Both the position numbers and the translations under genes were made by a program. Positions 13,877 to 21,980 of a stretch of 24,560 bases of DNA are shown here, piece after piece. Under the pieces are notes generated by a model. The model was not told the DNA's origin, did not search any database, and saw only the letters and a list, made by a program, of their open reading frames with translations. Position 1 is the first letter of the stretch. Every line of letters starts with the position of its first letter. Source of the stretch: Chloroflexi bacterium RBG_16_64_32 (GTDB lineage: Bacteria > Chloroflexota > Dehalococcoidia > SM23-28-2 > RBG-16-64-32); assembly GCA_001795235.1 (NCBI GenBank), contig MGNZ01000136.1, positions 1-24,560 on the forward strand, given 5' to 3'.

Positions 13877-14578
13877 TTAGTTCACCAGCAGAATCCGCTC
13901 GCAGTTAACACACCGGACCAGGCCGAGGCCGGAGCGCGCCTTTTGGAGGAGGGACATGGGCAAGGTGATGCGGCACCCCCGACAGAGGCCCCGTTCGACT
14001 ATGGCCACGGCCGGTCCCTGCCAACGCTCCCGGAGAGCCTGGTAAATGCTAAGGGCCGCTGCGTCCATGCCGTCCACCTGACCGTCACGCTTGGCCTCAA
14101 GGGCCTCAATGTCTTCCTTGAGCGTCGCCTGCGTGGCCCTAAGGGAAGCCTGGCTGGCCTCCCAGGAAGCTTCGATCTCCTCCAGCGCAGCCTCCGCATC
14201 CTTGAGGGCGGTCTCAGCCTCATCCAGCTCCAGCATTACCTCCAGCAGGGCGTCTTCGCGCTTCCTCAACTGCGCACGCAGTGAGGTAAGGTCGGCCTGC
14301 AAGTCTTCCAGTTCTTTGGGGTTGCGCACGTTACCAGCGTAGAGCCTCTTTTCAATATCGCTGGCTTTTCCCCGCACCTCTTCCGCCTCCCAGTCCAACC
14401 CCTTCTGACTATTCCGCAGCTGCTCAACCTTCTCCCGACACGGGCCCACCCGCTCGCGGGCGGTGATTAACTCCTCTATCTCGCCAAGCTGGGCCTCAAC
14501 GTCGGTCAGACTTGCCACGGTACCATCGATAGCCAGATCAGTTTCCTGAAGCGCATACAGCTCAGCAGCGGTGGTCAT
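13877..14578 (-). CDS. C4-type zinc-ribbon coiled-coil protein (PF02591 family)
   Basis: A 233-residue protein: long heptad-rich coiled coil (about 8-175), then a zinc ribbon with C199, C202, C223 and C226 (CRGCRITLP and VRCVNCERILLVN). The family is widespread, annotated only as a zinc-ribbon or nucleic-acid-binding protein, and often lies near rnhA-like or GTP cyclohydrolase-type genes. I start at ATG 14578, which begins the family-typical MTTAAELYALQ; the longer frame begins within the promoter leader. No good ribosome binding site is seen. It heads the operon with the recombinase-like gene and rnhA. A role in RNA-DNA hybrid or DNA metabolism is a guess from context. Confidence 0.85.
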   Translation of the reverse strand: MTTAAELYALQETDLAIDGTVASLTDVEAQLGEIEELITARERVGPCREKVEQLRNSQKGLDWEAEEVRGKASDIEKRLYAGNVRNPKELEDLQADLTSLRAQLRKREDALLEVMLELDEAETALKDAEAALEEIEASWEASQASLRATQATLKEDIEALEAKRDGQVDGMDAAALSIYQALRERWQGPAVAIVERGLCRGCRITLPMSLLQKARSGLGLVRCVNCERILLVN

Positions 14579-14643
14579 CGCAAAAGAGCAAGGGCGGCCT
14601 CTCGGGACGGTTGATGAACGGGCTGGACAATGCCTGCAGCGTG

Positions 14644-14672
14644 ATAATAGACTTAGCCCTGGGCGTTGACAA
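14644..14672 (-). promoter_or_regulatory. Promoter of the zinc-ribbon/recombinase-like/rnhA operon
   Basis: TTGTCA (14672-14667), a 17-base spacer and TATTAT (14649-14644) on the minus strand, giving a leader of about 60 bases. The -35 overlaps TTGACA on the opposite strand (14666-14671), which could serve the divergent DUF177 gene, although no -10 follows it at the right distance. Confidence 0.55.
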
Positions 14673-14750
14673 GGTGCCAGCACGCGTCCAGCGTGAACAT
14701 CTTGGCCAAGTTCTGTCCGGCACGGATGAGACCGTCAGGGTTTTGCTACG

Positions 14751-15281
14751 ATGCGATTTCGCGTTTCCCAAGAGTTGCGCCAGGCCGTCGGAACGGAGTT
14801 CTCCCTTGAGCTCCGGCGAGGGAGTCTATTCCTGGACGACCAGGTCGCCCTCTCCGACCTGGAGGGCAGTGCGCGCCTCCTCAGGACTGACCGCGGCCTC
14901 CTTGTCAGCGTGCGCGCCCGCGCCCTCATCGGCGGCACGTGCAGCCGCTGTGTGAGCCCTTTGCAGTCGCCCATCGAATTCAATCTTGAGGAGGAGTTCA
15001 TCCCCATCGTGGATCCGGTCTCCGGCGCACACATCACTGCCGCCGAGGCAGAGGAGAGCTTCGTCATCGACGCCGGGCTAACGCTGGACCTGGGCGAGGC
15101 CCTCCGCCAATATGCGCTCATCTCTTCGCCCAGCAAACCGCTCTGCCGGCCGGACTGTGCCGGCATCTGCCCCACATGCGGGGCCAATCTAAACGATGGC
15201 CGTTGCACCTGCCCTCCGCGGATAGACGCGGGGTGGGAGGCCCTCGCCGCCATCAACACCAATGACCAGGAAGGGAGTTGA
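14751..15281 (+). CDS. DUF177/YceD family protein
   Basis: A 176-residue member of the DUF177 (YceD) family, whose gene nearly always precedes rpmF. In E. coli YceD has been linked to 23S rRNA processing; the mechanism is unsettled. The start MRFRVSQELRQAVG is typical. It has the central CSRC (C64, C67) and the C-terminal cluster C132, C136, C140, C143 (CRPDCAGICPTCG) found in Gram-positive and Chloroflexota versions, which should bind zinc. A TGC-TACGAT sequence overlaps the ATG (14743-14751), but would leave no leader, so I do not call it a promoter. The stop is 3 bases before rpmF. Confidence 0.9.
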   Translation: MRFRVSQELRQAVGTEFSLELRRGSLFLDDQVALSDLEGSARLLRTDRGLLVSVRARALIGGTCSRCVSPLQSPIEFNLEEEFIPIVDPVSGAHITAAEAEESFVIDAGLTLDLGEALRQYALISSPSKPLCRPDCAGICPTCGANLNDGRCTCPPRIDAGWEALAAINTNDQEGS

Positions 15282-15284
15282 CGG

Positions 15285-15494
15285 ATGCCCCCTCAGCCGA
15301 AGAAGAAGACCTCCAAGTCGCGCCAGGGGCGAAGACGGGCCCATCTGTCCTTGGTCGCGCCGCACTTGGTCGTCTGTCTCCAGTGCCGCTCGCCGCGGCC
15401 CTCGCACCAGGTGTGCCCCGTCTGCGGTACCTATCGCCGCCGCGATGTCTTGAACGTAGCCGCTCGTGCAGCCCGCCGCTCCGGCGGCCAGTAG
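15285..15494 (+). CDS. rpmF: 50S ribosomal protein L32
   Basis: L32 is a small subunit of the large ribosomal particle. The 69 residues begin with the family's PKKKTSKSRQGRRRAH and contain the zinc-binding pairs C31-x2-C34 (CLQC) and C44-x2-C47 (CPVC), then GTYRRRDV. The four-Cys form is the zinc-binding type. GGGAG precedes the ATG, and the gene follows DUF177 closely, the standard pairing. In many bacteria plsX and fabH come next; here they are absent. Confidence 0.96.
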   Translation: MPPQPKKKTSKSRQGRRRAHLSLVAPHLVVCLQCRSPRPSHQVCPVCGTYRRRDVLNVAARAARRSGGQ

Positions 15495-15524
15495 AGGCGC
15501 GGCTTCTCTGCCATCAGGATCTCG

Positions 15525-15533
15525 TGCTATACT
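15525..15533 (+). promoter_or_regulatory. Extended -10 promoter before the small membrane protein and fab genes
   Basis: TGC-TATACT (15525-15533) is an extended -10. The -35 is weak (TTCTCT at 15504-15509). It would start transcripts near 15540, about 25 bases before the next ATG, and could drive the fabD-fabG-nusB-acpP run separately from rpmF. Confidence 0.5.
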
Positions 15534-15564
15534 TCGCCTGGCCACGTAGGACTGTGCTTCAAAC

Positions 15565-15762
15565 ATGCGACGTAGACTAGCTATCATCCTCCTGCCGTTG
15601 AGCCTTATCCTTGCCGGCGCCGCTGCCGTTACCTACTTCGTCTGGTGGGACGCCACTCACTGCACGTTCTGCCGCGAGCGGCTGGACGAATTGGGGCGCT
15701 GTCCCAACCCGGACTGCCACCTGGGACGGCTCACCAAGGAGCTAGAAGGTCAGGAGGCCTAG
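15565..15762 (+). CDS. Small membrane-anchored zinc-ribbon protein (65 aa)
   Basis: Sixty-five residues: a basic start (MRRR), one membrane segment (about 5-26), then a cytoplasmic or external CTFC...RCPNPDC cluster (C33, C36, C46, C51) that looks like a zinc ribbon, and a short charged tail. The arginines before the segment suggest that the N-terminus is inside and the zinc knuckle outside, if it is not a cleaved signal peptide. I do not know the family. No ribosome binding site is visible before the ATG, but the frame has neighbour-like codon use. It sits where plsX/fabH would be expected, 9 bases before fabD. Confidence 0.65.
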   Translation: MRRRLAIILLPLSLILAGAAAVTYFVWWDATHCTFCRERLDELGRCPNPDCHLGRLTKELEGQEA

Positions 15763-15771
15763 GGACGCCCC

Positions 15772-16755
15772 ATGCCTCAGGCGTCGTCAGCACTCGCCTC
15801 GCATCTCAACGATGGGCTCCGCTCCGCACCCCGAGACGCCAGCCTGGCCATCATCTTTCCCGGCCAAGGCTCCCATCAGGTGGGGGCAGGACGCGATCTC
15901 TATGACGCATACCCCCTGGCCAGAGAGGTCTTCCGGCGGGCCGATGAGACCCTGGCCATCCCCCTGACAAAACTTTGCTTCGAGGGCCCGGAAGACCATC
16001 TGCGCGACACAGCCAACGCCCAGCCGGCGATCCTCACGGTCTCCCTTGCCTGCTTGGCCGCCGCCCTGGAGAGCGGCGCCCTGCGGCGGCAACCCGCCTT
16101 CGTGGCCGGACACAGCCTGGGCGAGTTCTCAGCCCTCGTTGCCGCCGGCGCCCTGGACCTCGAGGACGCGCTCTCCCTGGTCGCTACCAGGGGACGCCTC
16201 ATGCGAGACGCCTCCCAGAGGCGCCCTGGGACGATGGCGGCCCTCATCGGCCTCAGTGACGCGGCGCTGGACGAGGTCTGCCGGGACTCAGGGGTCGAGC
16301 CCTGCAACTACAACTCCCCGTCGCAGGTGGTGATCGGCGGTCCGGTGGCCGCCGTGGAGAAGGCGTCACGCCTGGCCAAGGAGCGCGGGGCACGAGCCCT
16401 GCCCCTCAACGTCTCCGGCGCGTTCCACACGTCGCTCATGGAGCCCGCCGCTCAGGGGTTCGCCGCCGCCGTCGATGTTTGCCCCATCCGTGATCCGTCC
16501 ATCCCCATCGTCGCCAACGCCACCGCCGAGCCCCTGACCACCGCCGCCGCCGTCCGCCAGGAGCTGCGGCAGCAGATCATCCGGCCTGTCCTATGGCGCC
16601 AATCCGTACTGAAGATGACCTCAGCCGGCGTCACCACCTTCGTAGAAGCCGGCCCCGGACGCGTCCTCAGCGGCCTTGTCAAGCGGGCCGGGCGCGGCCT
16701 CACAACCCTGAGCCTGGACAGCGCGGACTCCCTGGACACACTGAGACATGCTTGA
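15772..16755 (+). CDS. fabD: Malonyl-CoA-acyl carrier protein transacylase
   Basis: FabD moves malonyl from CoA to ACP to start and feed type II fatty acid synthesis. In the 327 residues, FPGQGSHQVG (29-38) is the oxyanion-hole motif, GHSLGEFSAL (113-122) holds the nucleophile S115, R140 binds the malonyl carboxylate, and H219 in SGAFHTSLM is the catalytic His. The N-terminus is about 22 residues longer than usual before the FPGQG strand. AGGAGG lies 14 bases before the ATG, which is rather far, so the true start is not certain. Its last 8 bases overlap fabG. Confidence 0.93.
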   Translation: MPQASSALASHLNDGLRSAPRDASLAIIFPGQGSHQVGAGRDLYDAYPLAREVFRRADETLAIPLTKLCFEGPEDHLRDTANAQPAILTVSLACLAAALESGALRRQPAFVAGHSLGEFSALVAAGALDLEDALSLVATRGRLMRDASQRRPGTMAALIGLSDAALDEVCRDSGVEPCNYNSPSQVVIGGPVAAVEKASRLAKERGARALPLNVSGAFHTSLMEPAAQGFAAAVDVCPIRDPSIPIVANATAEPLTTAAAVRQELRQQIIRPVLWRQSVLKMTSAGVTTFVEAGPGRVLSGLVKRAGRGLTTLSLDSADSLDTLRHA

Positions 16756-17494
16756 CCTTACGGGCCGCGCCGCCCTCGTCACGGGCGCCTCCCGCGGCAT
16801 CGGGCGCGCCATCGCCCTTCAGCTCGCCCGGCAGGGCGCATCCATCGCCATCAACTACCTCAGTAACGAGGCTGCTGCCAAGGGGGTGCAGGAGACGATA
16901 AGCTCCTATGAGGGTCAGGCAATCCTAGTCCAGGGTGATATCAGCGCGCCCGAGCAGGCGGATCGAGTGGTGGAAACGGCCCATGACGCGTTTGGGCGGC
17001 TTGATATTCTGGTCAACAACGCCGGATTCAACCGTGACACGCTACTCCTCCGCATGTCTGTACAGGACTGGGACGAGGTTATGGCCACCAATCTGCGCGG
17101 GGCATTTCTCTGCACCAGGGCGGCGCTGCGGTACATGCTGCGCCAGCGCTGGGGGCGGATAGTGAACATCGGCAGCGTGTCCGGCATCGCCGGCAACGCG
17201 GGGCAGGCCAATTACGCGGCGGCCAAAGCGGGGCTCACCGGCTTCACCAAGGCCGTCGCACGTGAGATGGGCTCCCGCGGCATAACCGCCAACGTCATCG
17301 CTCCCGGCCTGGTGAGAACGGAGCTCACGGAAGACATACACCAGCAGATCGTCGAGACGGCGATGCAGCGCATATTCGTGGGCCGCCTGGGTACGCCCGA
17401 AGACATCGCCGCCTGCGTCGCGTTCCTCGCCTCCGAGGAGGCCTCGTACATCAGCGGGCAGGTCCTGCCGGTCGACGGAGGGCTGGGGAACTAG
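16748..17494 (+). CDS. fabG: 3-oxoacyl-ACP reductase
   Basis: FabG reduces 3-oxoacyl-ACP with NADPH in fatty acid elongation. The 248 residues carry the short-chain dehydrogenase set: TGASRGIG (12-19) for the cofactor, NNAG (90-93), and the catalytic N115, S143, Y156 and K160 in YAAAK. The C-terminal SYISGQVLPVDGGLGN is typical of FabG. The ATG overlaps the fabD stop (ATGCTTGA), so translation is coupled. nusB begins 2 bases after its stop. Confidence 0.95.
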   Translation: MLDLTGRAALVTGASRGIGRAIALQLARQGASIAINYLSNEAAAKGVQETISSYEGQAILVQGDISAPEQADRVVETAHDAFGRLDILVNNAGFNRDTLLLRMSVQDWDEVMATNLRGAFLCTRAALRYMLRQRWGRIVNIGSVSGIAGNAGQANYAAAKAGLTGFTKAVAREMGSRGITANVIAPGLVRTELTEDIHQQIVETAMQRIFVGRLGTPEDIAACVAFLASEEASYISGQVLPVDGGLGN

Positions 17495-17496
17495 CC

Positions 17497-17910
17497 ATGG
17501 CTGGCAAGAGGCGCAAGGCCCGCATCGTCGCCCTCAAGACCCTCTTCGAGATCGACTCCGTGAGTCACTCGCCGGAGCAAATCCTAGAGCGGCTAAGGGA
17601 GGAGCTTCCCCTCCCGGATGACGCCGCGGAGTTCGCCCGCGACCTCGTCCACGGGGTGATCGAGAATCGCAAACGCCTGGACGATATAATTCGCAAGAAC
17701 GCCCCCGCCTGGCCTCTGGAGCAGGTGGCTGCCATCGACCGCAATATCCTGAGGCTTGCGATCTACGAGATCGTCATCGATAATAGGGTGCCGATGCGCG
17801 CAGCCATCAACGAAGCCATCGAGCTCGCTAAGGAGTTCGGTGGTGAGGCATCACCTAAATTCGTCAACGGAGTTCTCGGTTCAGTAGCGGCGACGGGCAC
17901 AAGGAGGTGA
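17497..17910 (+). CDS. nusB: Transcription antitermination factor NusB
   Basis: NusB binds boxA RNA with NusE (S10) and promotes antitermination in rRNA operons. The 137-residue all-helical protein shows the usual RRKARIVALKTLFEID start, the FARDLVHGVIENRKRLDDII segment and the C-terminal INEAIELAKEFGGEASPKFVNGVLG signature. The gene lies between fabG and acpP, an uncommon but seemingly cotranscribed position; it leaves 3 bases before acpP. Confidence 0.94.
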   Translation: MAGKRRKARIVALKTLFEIDSVSHSPEQILERLREELPLPDDAAEFARDLVHGVIENRKRLDDIIRKNAPAWPLEQVAAIDRNILRLAIYEIVIDNRVPMRAAINEAIELAKEFGGEASPKFVNGVLGSVAATGTRR

Positions 17911-17913
17911 CAG

Positions 17914-18180
17914 TTGGCAACCGTCTTTGAGCGGGTACGCAAGATTATCGTGGAGCAACTGGGGGTGGACGAAGGCGATGTAGCCCCTGCAACTTCCTTT
18001 GTTGACGACCTGAACGCCGACTCGTTGGACCTGGTGGAGCTCATCATGGCGATGGAGGAGGAGTTCAGCAACGAAGGCAAGGGGATGGAGATCTCGGACG
18101 AGGACGCCGAGAAGATCGCCACCGTCCAGGACGCCGTAAACTACATCATGGAGCAGGGGATCGCCGAGGACGAATCTTAG
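17914..18180 (+). CDS. acpP: Acyl carrier protein
   Basis: ACP carries the growing acyl chain on phosphopantetheine. The 88 residues are acidic and include the attachment motif DDLNADSLDLVEL with Ser37. TTG is used as start at 17914, set by a strong AGGAGGTGA seven bases before, overlapping the nusB stop. An inserted acidic-Gly stretch (NEGKGME) before the last helices makes it slightly longer than the common 75-80. fabF, often next to acpP, is not here; the unit ends in a terminator. Confidence 0.95.
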   Translation: MATVFERVRKIIVEQLGVDEGDVAPATSFVDDLNADSLDLVELIMAMEEEFSNEGKGMEISDEDAEKIATVQDAVNYIMEQGIAEDES

Positions 18181-18206
18181 CGGCCGCCAGCCGAATCGCA
18201 CGTTCA

Positions 18207-18235
18207 AGGCCCCACCGCTCGGTGGGGCCTCTTTT
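18207..18235 (+). terminator. Rho-independent terminator of the fab-nusB-acpP operon
   Basis: A 10-bp stem, AGGCCCCACC with GGTGGGGCCT around a GCTC loop, is followed by CTTTT. It lies 27 bases after the acpP stop and just before the tat promoter. Confidence 0.9.
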
Positions 18236-18243
18236 GCCTCGCG

Positions 18244-18249
18244 TATAAT
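18244..18249 (+). promoter_or_regulatory. -10 box of the tat operon
   Basis: A perfect TATAAT stands 28 bases before tatA. The -35 position falls within the preceding terminator stem and does not resemble TTGACA. Confidence 0.5.
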
Positions 18250-18276
18250 GGAATTGACGGTCTCTATCAAGAGCGA

Positions 18277-18678
18277 ATGAGCATGGACTTCCTGGGAATT
18301 GGCCTGCCGGAGATAGTCCTCATCCTTATCGTCGCCGTCATCGTGGTCGGCCCCAAGCGCTTGCCGGAGGTCGCCGTCCAACTGGCCCGCGTAATCCGCC
18401 AGTTGCGCGGTTACGCCACCGACGTCACGTCACAGATGCGGACCGAGATCGATGAGCTCACCCGGGAGTACGAGCAGGTACGCAAGGAGCTGCAGGAGGT
18501 CCGTGATTCCACCTCCAAGGACATTGAGTCCGTGACTCGGGAGGTCGACCGCACCGTGAGTGCGGTCGACAAGTCCATTCGCGAGGCGCCGGCGATCATC
18601 GAGTCCAGCGCCGAGGAGAAGCCTCGGACACCGCCCTCTCCCCCAAAGGAGGAGACCGCGTCAGATGACGGCTCCTAG
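18277..18678 (+). CDS. tatA: Sec-independent translocase TatA/TatB-type subunit
   Basis: It forms, with TatC, the pathway that exports folded twin-arginine proteins. The 133 residues begin with FLGIGLPEIVLILIVAVIVVGPKRLPEVA: a short membrane helix (about 8-25) and the GPKRLPE hinge of the family. The amphipathic helix is followed by a long charged coiled coil (about 45-110) and a Pro/Glu-rich tail. The Glu in GLPE and long helix are more TatB-like than TatA-like. Only one such gene is present, so it may do both jobs or another copy lies elsewhere. tatC follows after 39 bases. Confidence 0.88.
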   Translation: MSMDFLGIGLPEIVLILIVAVIVVGPKRLPEVAVQLARVIRQLRGYATDVTSQMRTEIDELTREYEQVRKELQEVRDSTSKDIESVTREVDRTVSAVDKSIREAPAIIESSAEEKPRTPPSPPKEETASDDGS

Positions 18679-18717
18679 CGCTGCCTTCCCTCGCTTCCAC
18701 ATGGCGGCAACCCCAGA

Positions 18718-19497
18718 ATGACCCAAGCCGCCCCCCCAGAACCTGCGAGCGAAGCCCCCGAAGAGGTCTCCACCGAGCGCTACATGACGTTGCTGGAGCA
18801 CCTGGAGGAACTCCGCTTTCGCCTGTTTATCTCCGCGCTCTTCATCGTTATCGGCCTTGGCATATCGGTGTACTTCGGACAAGACATCATCGAATTCCTG
18901 AAGAAGCCCGCCGAGGCGCGCAACCCCAACTCCGAGTTCGAACTTCAGTTCATCGAGCCCTTCGAGCTTTTCGTCACCTACTTCCGCGTGTCTCTCCTGG
19001 GGGGCCTCATCCTGGGCATGCCCATGATGGTCTACCAGGGGCTCCGGTTCGTCTCCCCCGGCCTCGCCTCCAACGAGCGCCGCTGGCTGTACGCCACCGT
19101 GTTCGGCACCTTTCTGCTGTTCCTGGGCGGCGTGGCATTCGCATACTACGTGGCCCTGCCGCCGGCCATGGACTTTCTGCTGAACTTCGGCGACGGTGAA
19201 ATCGCCCAGCCCAACATCCGGGTGGGCAGCTACGTCGACTTCGTGACTCGCCTGCTATTCTGGACCGGCGTCGCCTTCCAGACGCCCCTGGTGGTGATGT
19301 ACCTCTCCCGCTTCGGCATCGTCACCCCCGGCCAGCTCCTGCGCTGGTGGCGCTTCGCCCTCGTAGCCGCCTTTGTCGTCGCCGCCATCGTCACCCCTAC
19401 TATCGATCCCGTAACCCAATCGCTGGTGGCCGGCCCCATCATCGTCCTCTACTTTCTGGGAATCATCCTGGGCGTCCTCGTGCGACGCAGCCGGTAA
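18718..19497 (+). CDS. tatC: Sec-independent protein translocase TatC
   Basis: TatC binds the twin-arginine signal peptide. The 259 residues have HLEELRFRLF (30-39), EPFELF in the first periplasmic loop, FVSPGLASNERRW (about 106-118), GVAFQTPLVV and the TPTIDPVTQ motif before the last segments; six membrane helices fit. These are the main conserved TatC positions. The start ATG has no strong ribosome binding site. An inverted repeat at 19498-19523 just after the stop (AACGTCG/CGACGTT) has no T run and is only a possible stop signal. Confidence 0.95.
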   Translation: MTQAAPPEPASEAPEEVSTERYMTLLEHLEELRFRLFISALFIVIGLGISVYFGQDIIEFLKKPAEARNPNSEFELQFIEPFELFVTYFRVSLLGGLILGMPMMVYQGLRFVSPGLASNERRWLYATVFGTFLLFLGGVAFAYYVALPPAMDFLLNFGDGEIAQPNIRVGSYVDFVTRLLFWTGVAFQTPLVVMYLSRFGIVTPGQLLRWWRFALVAAFVVAAIVTPTIDPVTQSLVAGPIIVLYFLGIILGVLVRRSR

Positions 19498-19648
19498 AAC
19501 GTCGAGATTCGTTGCCCGACGTTCCTGGCGGAATCCCAGATGGACGCCTCTGCCGGTCCTCGAGAGCGCAGATGGCAGGGACATTGGCGGCACGGATGGC
19601 AAGTGGCGCGACATAAAAGGATGAAACACTATCCTTGAACGATTTTCA

Positions 19649-19678
19649 TTGACCTCTGTCCAGCGCCGGTGCTATCAT
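19649..19678 (+). promoter_or_regulatory. Extended -10 promoter of the UDG gene
   Basis: TTGACC (19649-19654), an 18-base spacer and TATCAT (19673-19678), with TGC before it as an extended -10. Transcription would begin near 19685, about five bases before the ATG at 19690, so the message is nearly leaderless. Confidence 0.6.
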
Positions 19679-19689
19679 CCCCACGACTC

Positions 19690-20298
19690 ATGAGCGAGCT
19701 CGAAGAGCTGCACCGGCGCATCGCTTCCTGCCCCGACTGCGGCCTCTGCCGCACCCGCACCCACGCCGTCCCCGGTGAAGGCCCGCCCGACGCGGAAGTG
19801 CTTTTCGTTGGTGAGGCGCCTGGCTTCAACGAGGATCAGCAGGCCCGCCCCTTCGTCGGGCCGGCAGGCCGCTTCCTGGACGAGCTCATCGCCTCCATCG
19901 GCCTGCGGCGGGATCAGGTGTTTATCGCCAACGTCATCAAGTGCCGCCCCCCCAACAACCGCGACCCGCTTCCCGGCGAGATCGACGCCTGCCGCAAGTA
20001 CCTGGAGCAACAGATCGAGATCATCCGACCGAAGGTCGTCGTCAGCCTGGGCCGCTACTCCCTGGCCTGGTTCTCGCCGCGGGACACAATCAGCAAGGTG
20101 CACGGCCAAGCCCAGGTGAAAGACGGCGCCTACTTCGTTCCCATGTACCACCCTGCGGCGGCCCTCCACGCCGGCAGCATGCGTAAAGTGATCGAAGAAG
20201 ACTTCCGGAATATACCCGCGGTCATGGAACTGGCTCGCCAGTCGCCCCCGGTACAGGTTGCCCAGGAGCCTGAACCGGAGCAGATGCGGCTCTTCTGA
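19690..20298 (+). CDS. udg: Type 4 uracil-DNA glycosylase (4Fe-4S)
   Basis: It removes uracil from DNA made by cytosine deamination. The 202 residues show the family 4 motif GEAPGFNED (41-49), four iron-sulfur cysteines C14, C17 (CPDC), C85 (IKCRPP) and C101 (DACRKYL), and HPAA (154-157). I use ATG 19690 because the longer frame begins inside the promoter; there is no ribosome binding site, which agrees with the very short leader. The end PEQMRLF resembles a sliding-clamp (PIP-like) peptide, QxxL-F, a common end for UDGs in archaea. rnj starts 4 bases after its stop. Confidence 0.92.
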   Translation: MSELEELHRRIASCPDCGLCRTRTHAVPGEGPPDAEVLFVGEAPGFNEDQQARPFVGPAGRFLDELIASIGLRRDQVFIANVIKCRPPNNRDPLPGEIDACRKYLEQQIEIIRPKVVVSLGRYSLAWFSPRDTISKVHGQAQVKDGAYFVPMYHPAAALHAGSMRKVIEEDFRNIPAVMELARQSPPVQVAQEPEPEQMRLF

Positions 20299-20302
20299 GC
20301 AG

Positions 20303-21970
20303 ATGGCTGACAAGCTCCGCGTAATCCCCCTGGGCGGGCTGGGGGAGATTGGCAAGAACATGATGGTCTTCGAGCTTGGCGAAGACCTCATCATAGTCGA
20401 TGCCGGGCTCATGTTCCCTGAAGAGGAGATGCTAGGCGTTGACCTGGTCATCCCCGATGTCTCTTATGTCACCAACCGCATTAACAAGCTCCGCGGCATC
20501 GTGATCACCCACGGGCACGAGGACCATACGGGCGCTCTACCCTACATCCTGCCCCAACTGCGCCTTCCCAACGGCAAGACCCCACCCATCTACTGCACCC
20601 GCCTCACCCACGGCCTGATCTCCGTCAAGCTACAGGAGCACAAGCTCGACAAACACACATCCTTGCACATGGTCCGGGTGGGGGAAACGATCCGCCTCGG
20701 CAAGTTTGAGGTCGAGTTCGTGGGCGTGACGCACAGCATACCGGACTCAGCCGGCCTGGCCATCCGCACTGCAGTGGGCAACATCTTCCACACCGGCGAC
20801 TTCAAGCTGGACCATACTCCCGTCATGGGGGAGCCAACGGATCTCCACCGCATCTCCGAACTGGGGCGCGAAGGAGTCCTCCTGCTGCTCTCTGACTCAA
20901 CGTACGCTGAGACGCCCGGCTACACACCATCCGAATACGTGGTGGGCGACGCGCTGGAGCAGATTATGGCCCATTCCCCGGGAAGGGTCATCGTCGCCAC
21001 TTTCGCCTCTCTGATTTCCCGCGTGCAGCAGATTATCGACGCCTCCTCCGCCTGCGGCCGCCACGTGTTCGTCACCGGTCGCAGCATGATGGACAACGTC
21101 AGGATGGCCCTCAAGCAGAAGTACCTGTCGGCCCCGGAGGATATCCTCGCTCCCTTGGACCGGATGCAGGGCCTGCCGGCGGAACAGGTCACCATCATCA
21201 CCACCGGCGCCCAAGGCGAGCCCACCTCCGCCCTGGTGCGCATGGCCAACCGCGACCACCGGCACATCGAAATCTTGAAAGGAGACACGGTGGTCCTCTC
21301 TTCCTCTCCCATCCCCGGCAACGAGCTCCTCATCAACCGCACCGTAGATAACCTCTACCGTCTGGGAGCAAGCGTGCTTTACAGCCGCATCGCCAACGTT
21401 CACGTGCACGGGCACGCAGCGCAAGAGGAACTCAAGGTCATGCTGAGCCTCGTTAAGCCTCAGTACTTCGTTCCGGTCCACGGCGAATATCGTCACCTCG
21501 TGATGCACGCCGGCATTGCGCGGGCGATGGGGGTGGCGGAGGAAAACGCCTTTGTGCTGGAGGACGGCGATATCCTGGAGGTCGACCGTCACGGCGCTAA
21601 GGTCGTCGGCCGCACGCCGGCCGACTACGTGTACGTGGACGGACTGGACGTAGGCCTCGATCACGTCGTTTTGCGAGACCGCCGCCACCTCGCCAGCGAC
21701 GGCGTCATCGTCGCCATAGTCACCATCGACAGGCATACGGGTAAACCTATCGGCCGCCCCGACGTTGTATCAAGGGGATTCATCGAGGCGGAGATGTCGG
21801 ACAGTCTTATGGAAAGAGCGGGAGACGTCATACTGGCTGCGCTGGCCGGCGCGGAGCACGTCGCCGACAGAGGCGACTTCAGCGCCCGCGTGCACCAGTC
21901 GCTCTCCCGCTTTCTGTATGACGAGACTCACCGCCGCCCCATGGTCCTTCCCCTGAGCGTCGAGGTGTAA
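20303..21970 (+). CDS. rnj: Ribonuclease J
   Basis: RNase J is an endonuclease and 5'-3' exonuclease for mRNA decay and RNA maturation. The 555 residues contain the metallo-beta-lactamase motif HGHEDH (70-75, zinc ligands H70, H72, D74, H75), IPLGGLGEIGKNM at the start, HTGDFK around 174, a beta-CASP domain (about 210-370, with TGRSMMDN), PVHGEYRHL (the last ligand motif), and the C-terminal domain. ATG 20303 begins the family-typical MADKLRVIPLGG. It is tightly coupled to udg. Only one RNase J is in view. Confidence 0.95.
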   Translation: MADKLRVIPLGGLGEIGKNMMVFELGEDLIIVDAGLMFPEEEMLGVDLVIPDVSYVTNRINKLRGIVITHGHEDHTGALPYILPQLRLPNGKTPPIYCTRLTHGLISVKLQEHKLDKHTSLHMVRVGETIRLGKFEVEFVGVTHSIPDSAGLAIRTAVGNIFHTGDFKLDHTPVMGEPTDLHRISELGREGVLLLLSDSTYAETPGYTPSEYVVGDALEQIMAHSPGRVIVATFASLISRVQQIIDASSACGRHVFVTGRSMMDNVRMALKQKYLSAPEDILAPLDRMQGLPAEQVTIITTGAQGEPTSALVRMANRDHRHIEILKGDTVVLSSSPIPGNELLINRTVDNLYRLGASVLYSRIANVHVHGHAAQEELKVMLSLVKPQYFVPVHGEYRHLVMHAGIARAMGVAEENAFVLEDGDILEVDRHGAKVVGRTPADYVYVDGLDVGLDHVVLRDRRHLASDGVIVAIVTIDRHTGKPIGRPDVVSRGFIEAEMSDSLMERAGDVILAALAGAEHVADRGDFSARVHQSLSRFLYDETHRRPMVLPLSVEV

Positions 21971-21980
21971 CCGAATCCGT

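Noticed and set aside
12769..13908. 379-codon plus-strand frame opposite the recombinase-like gene
   Set aside because: The minus-strand product has a full domain layout; the plus frame has none.
19498..19523. Inverted repeat after tatC as a terminator
   Set aside because: The arms are 7 bp with a 12-base loop and there is no T run.
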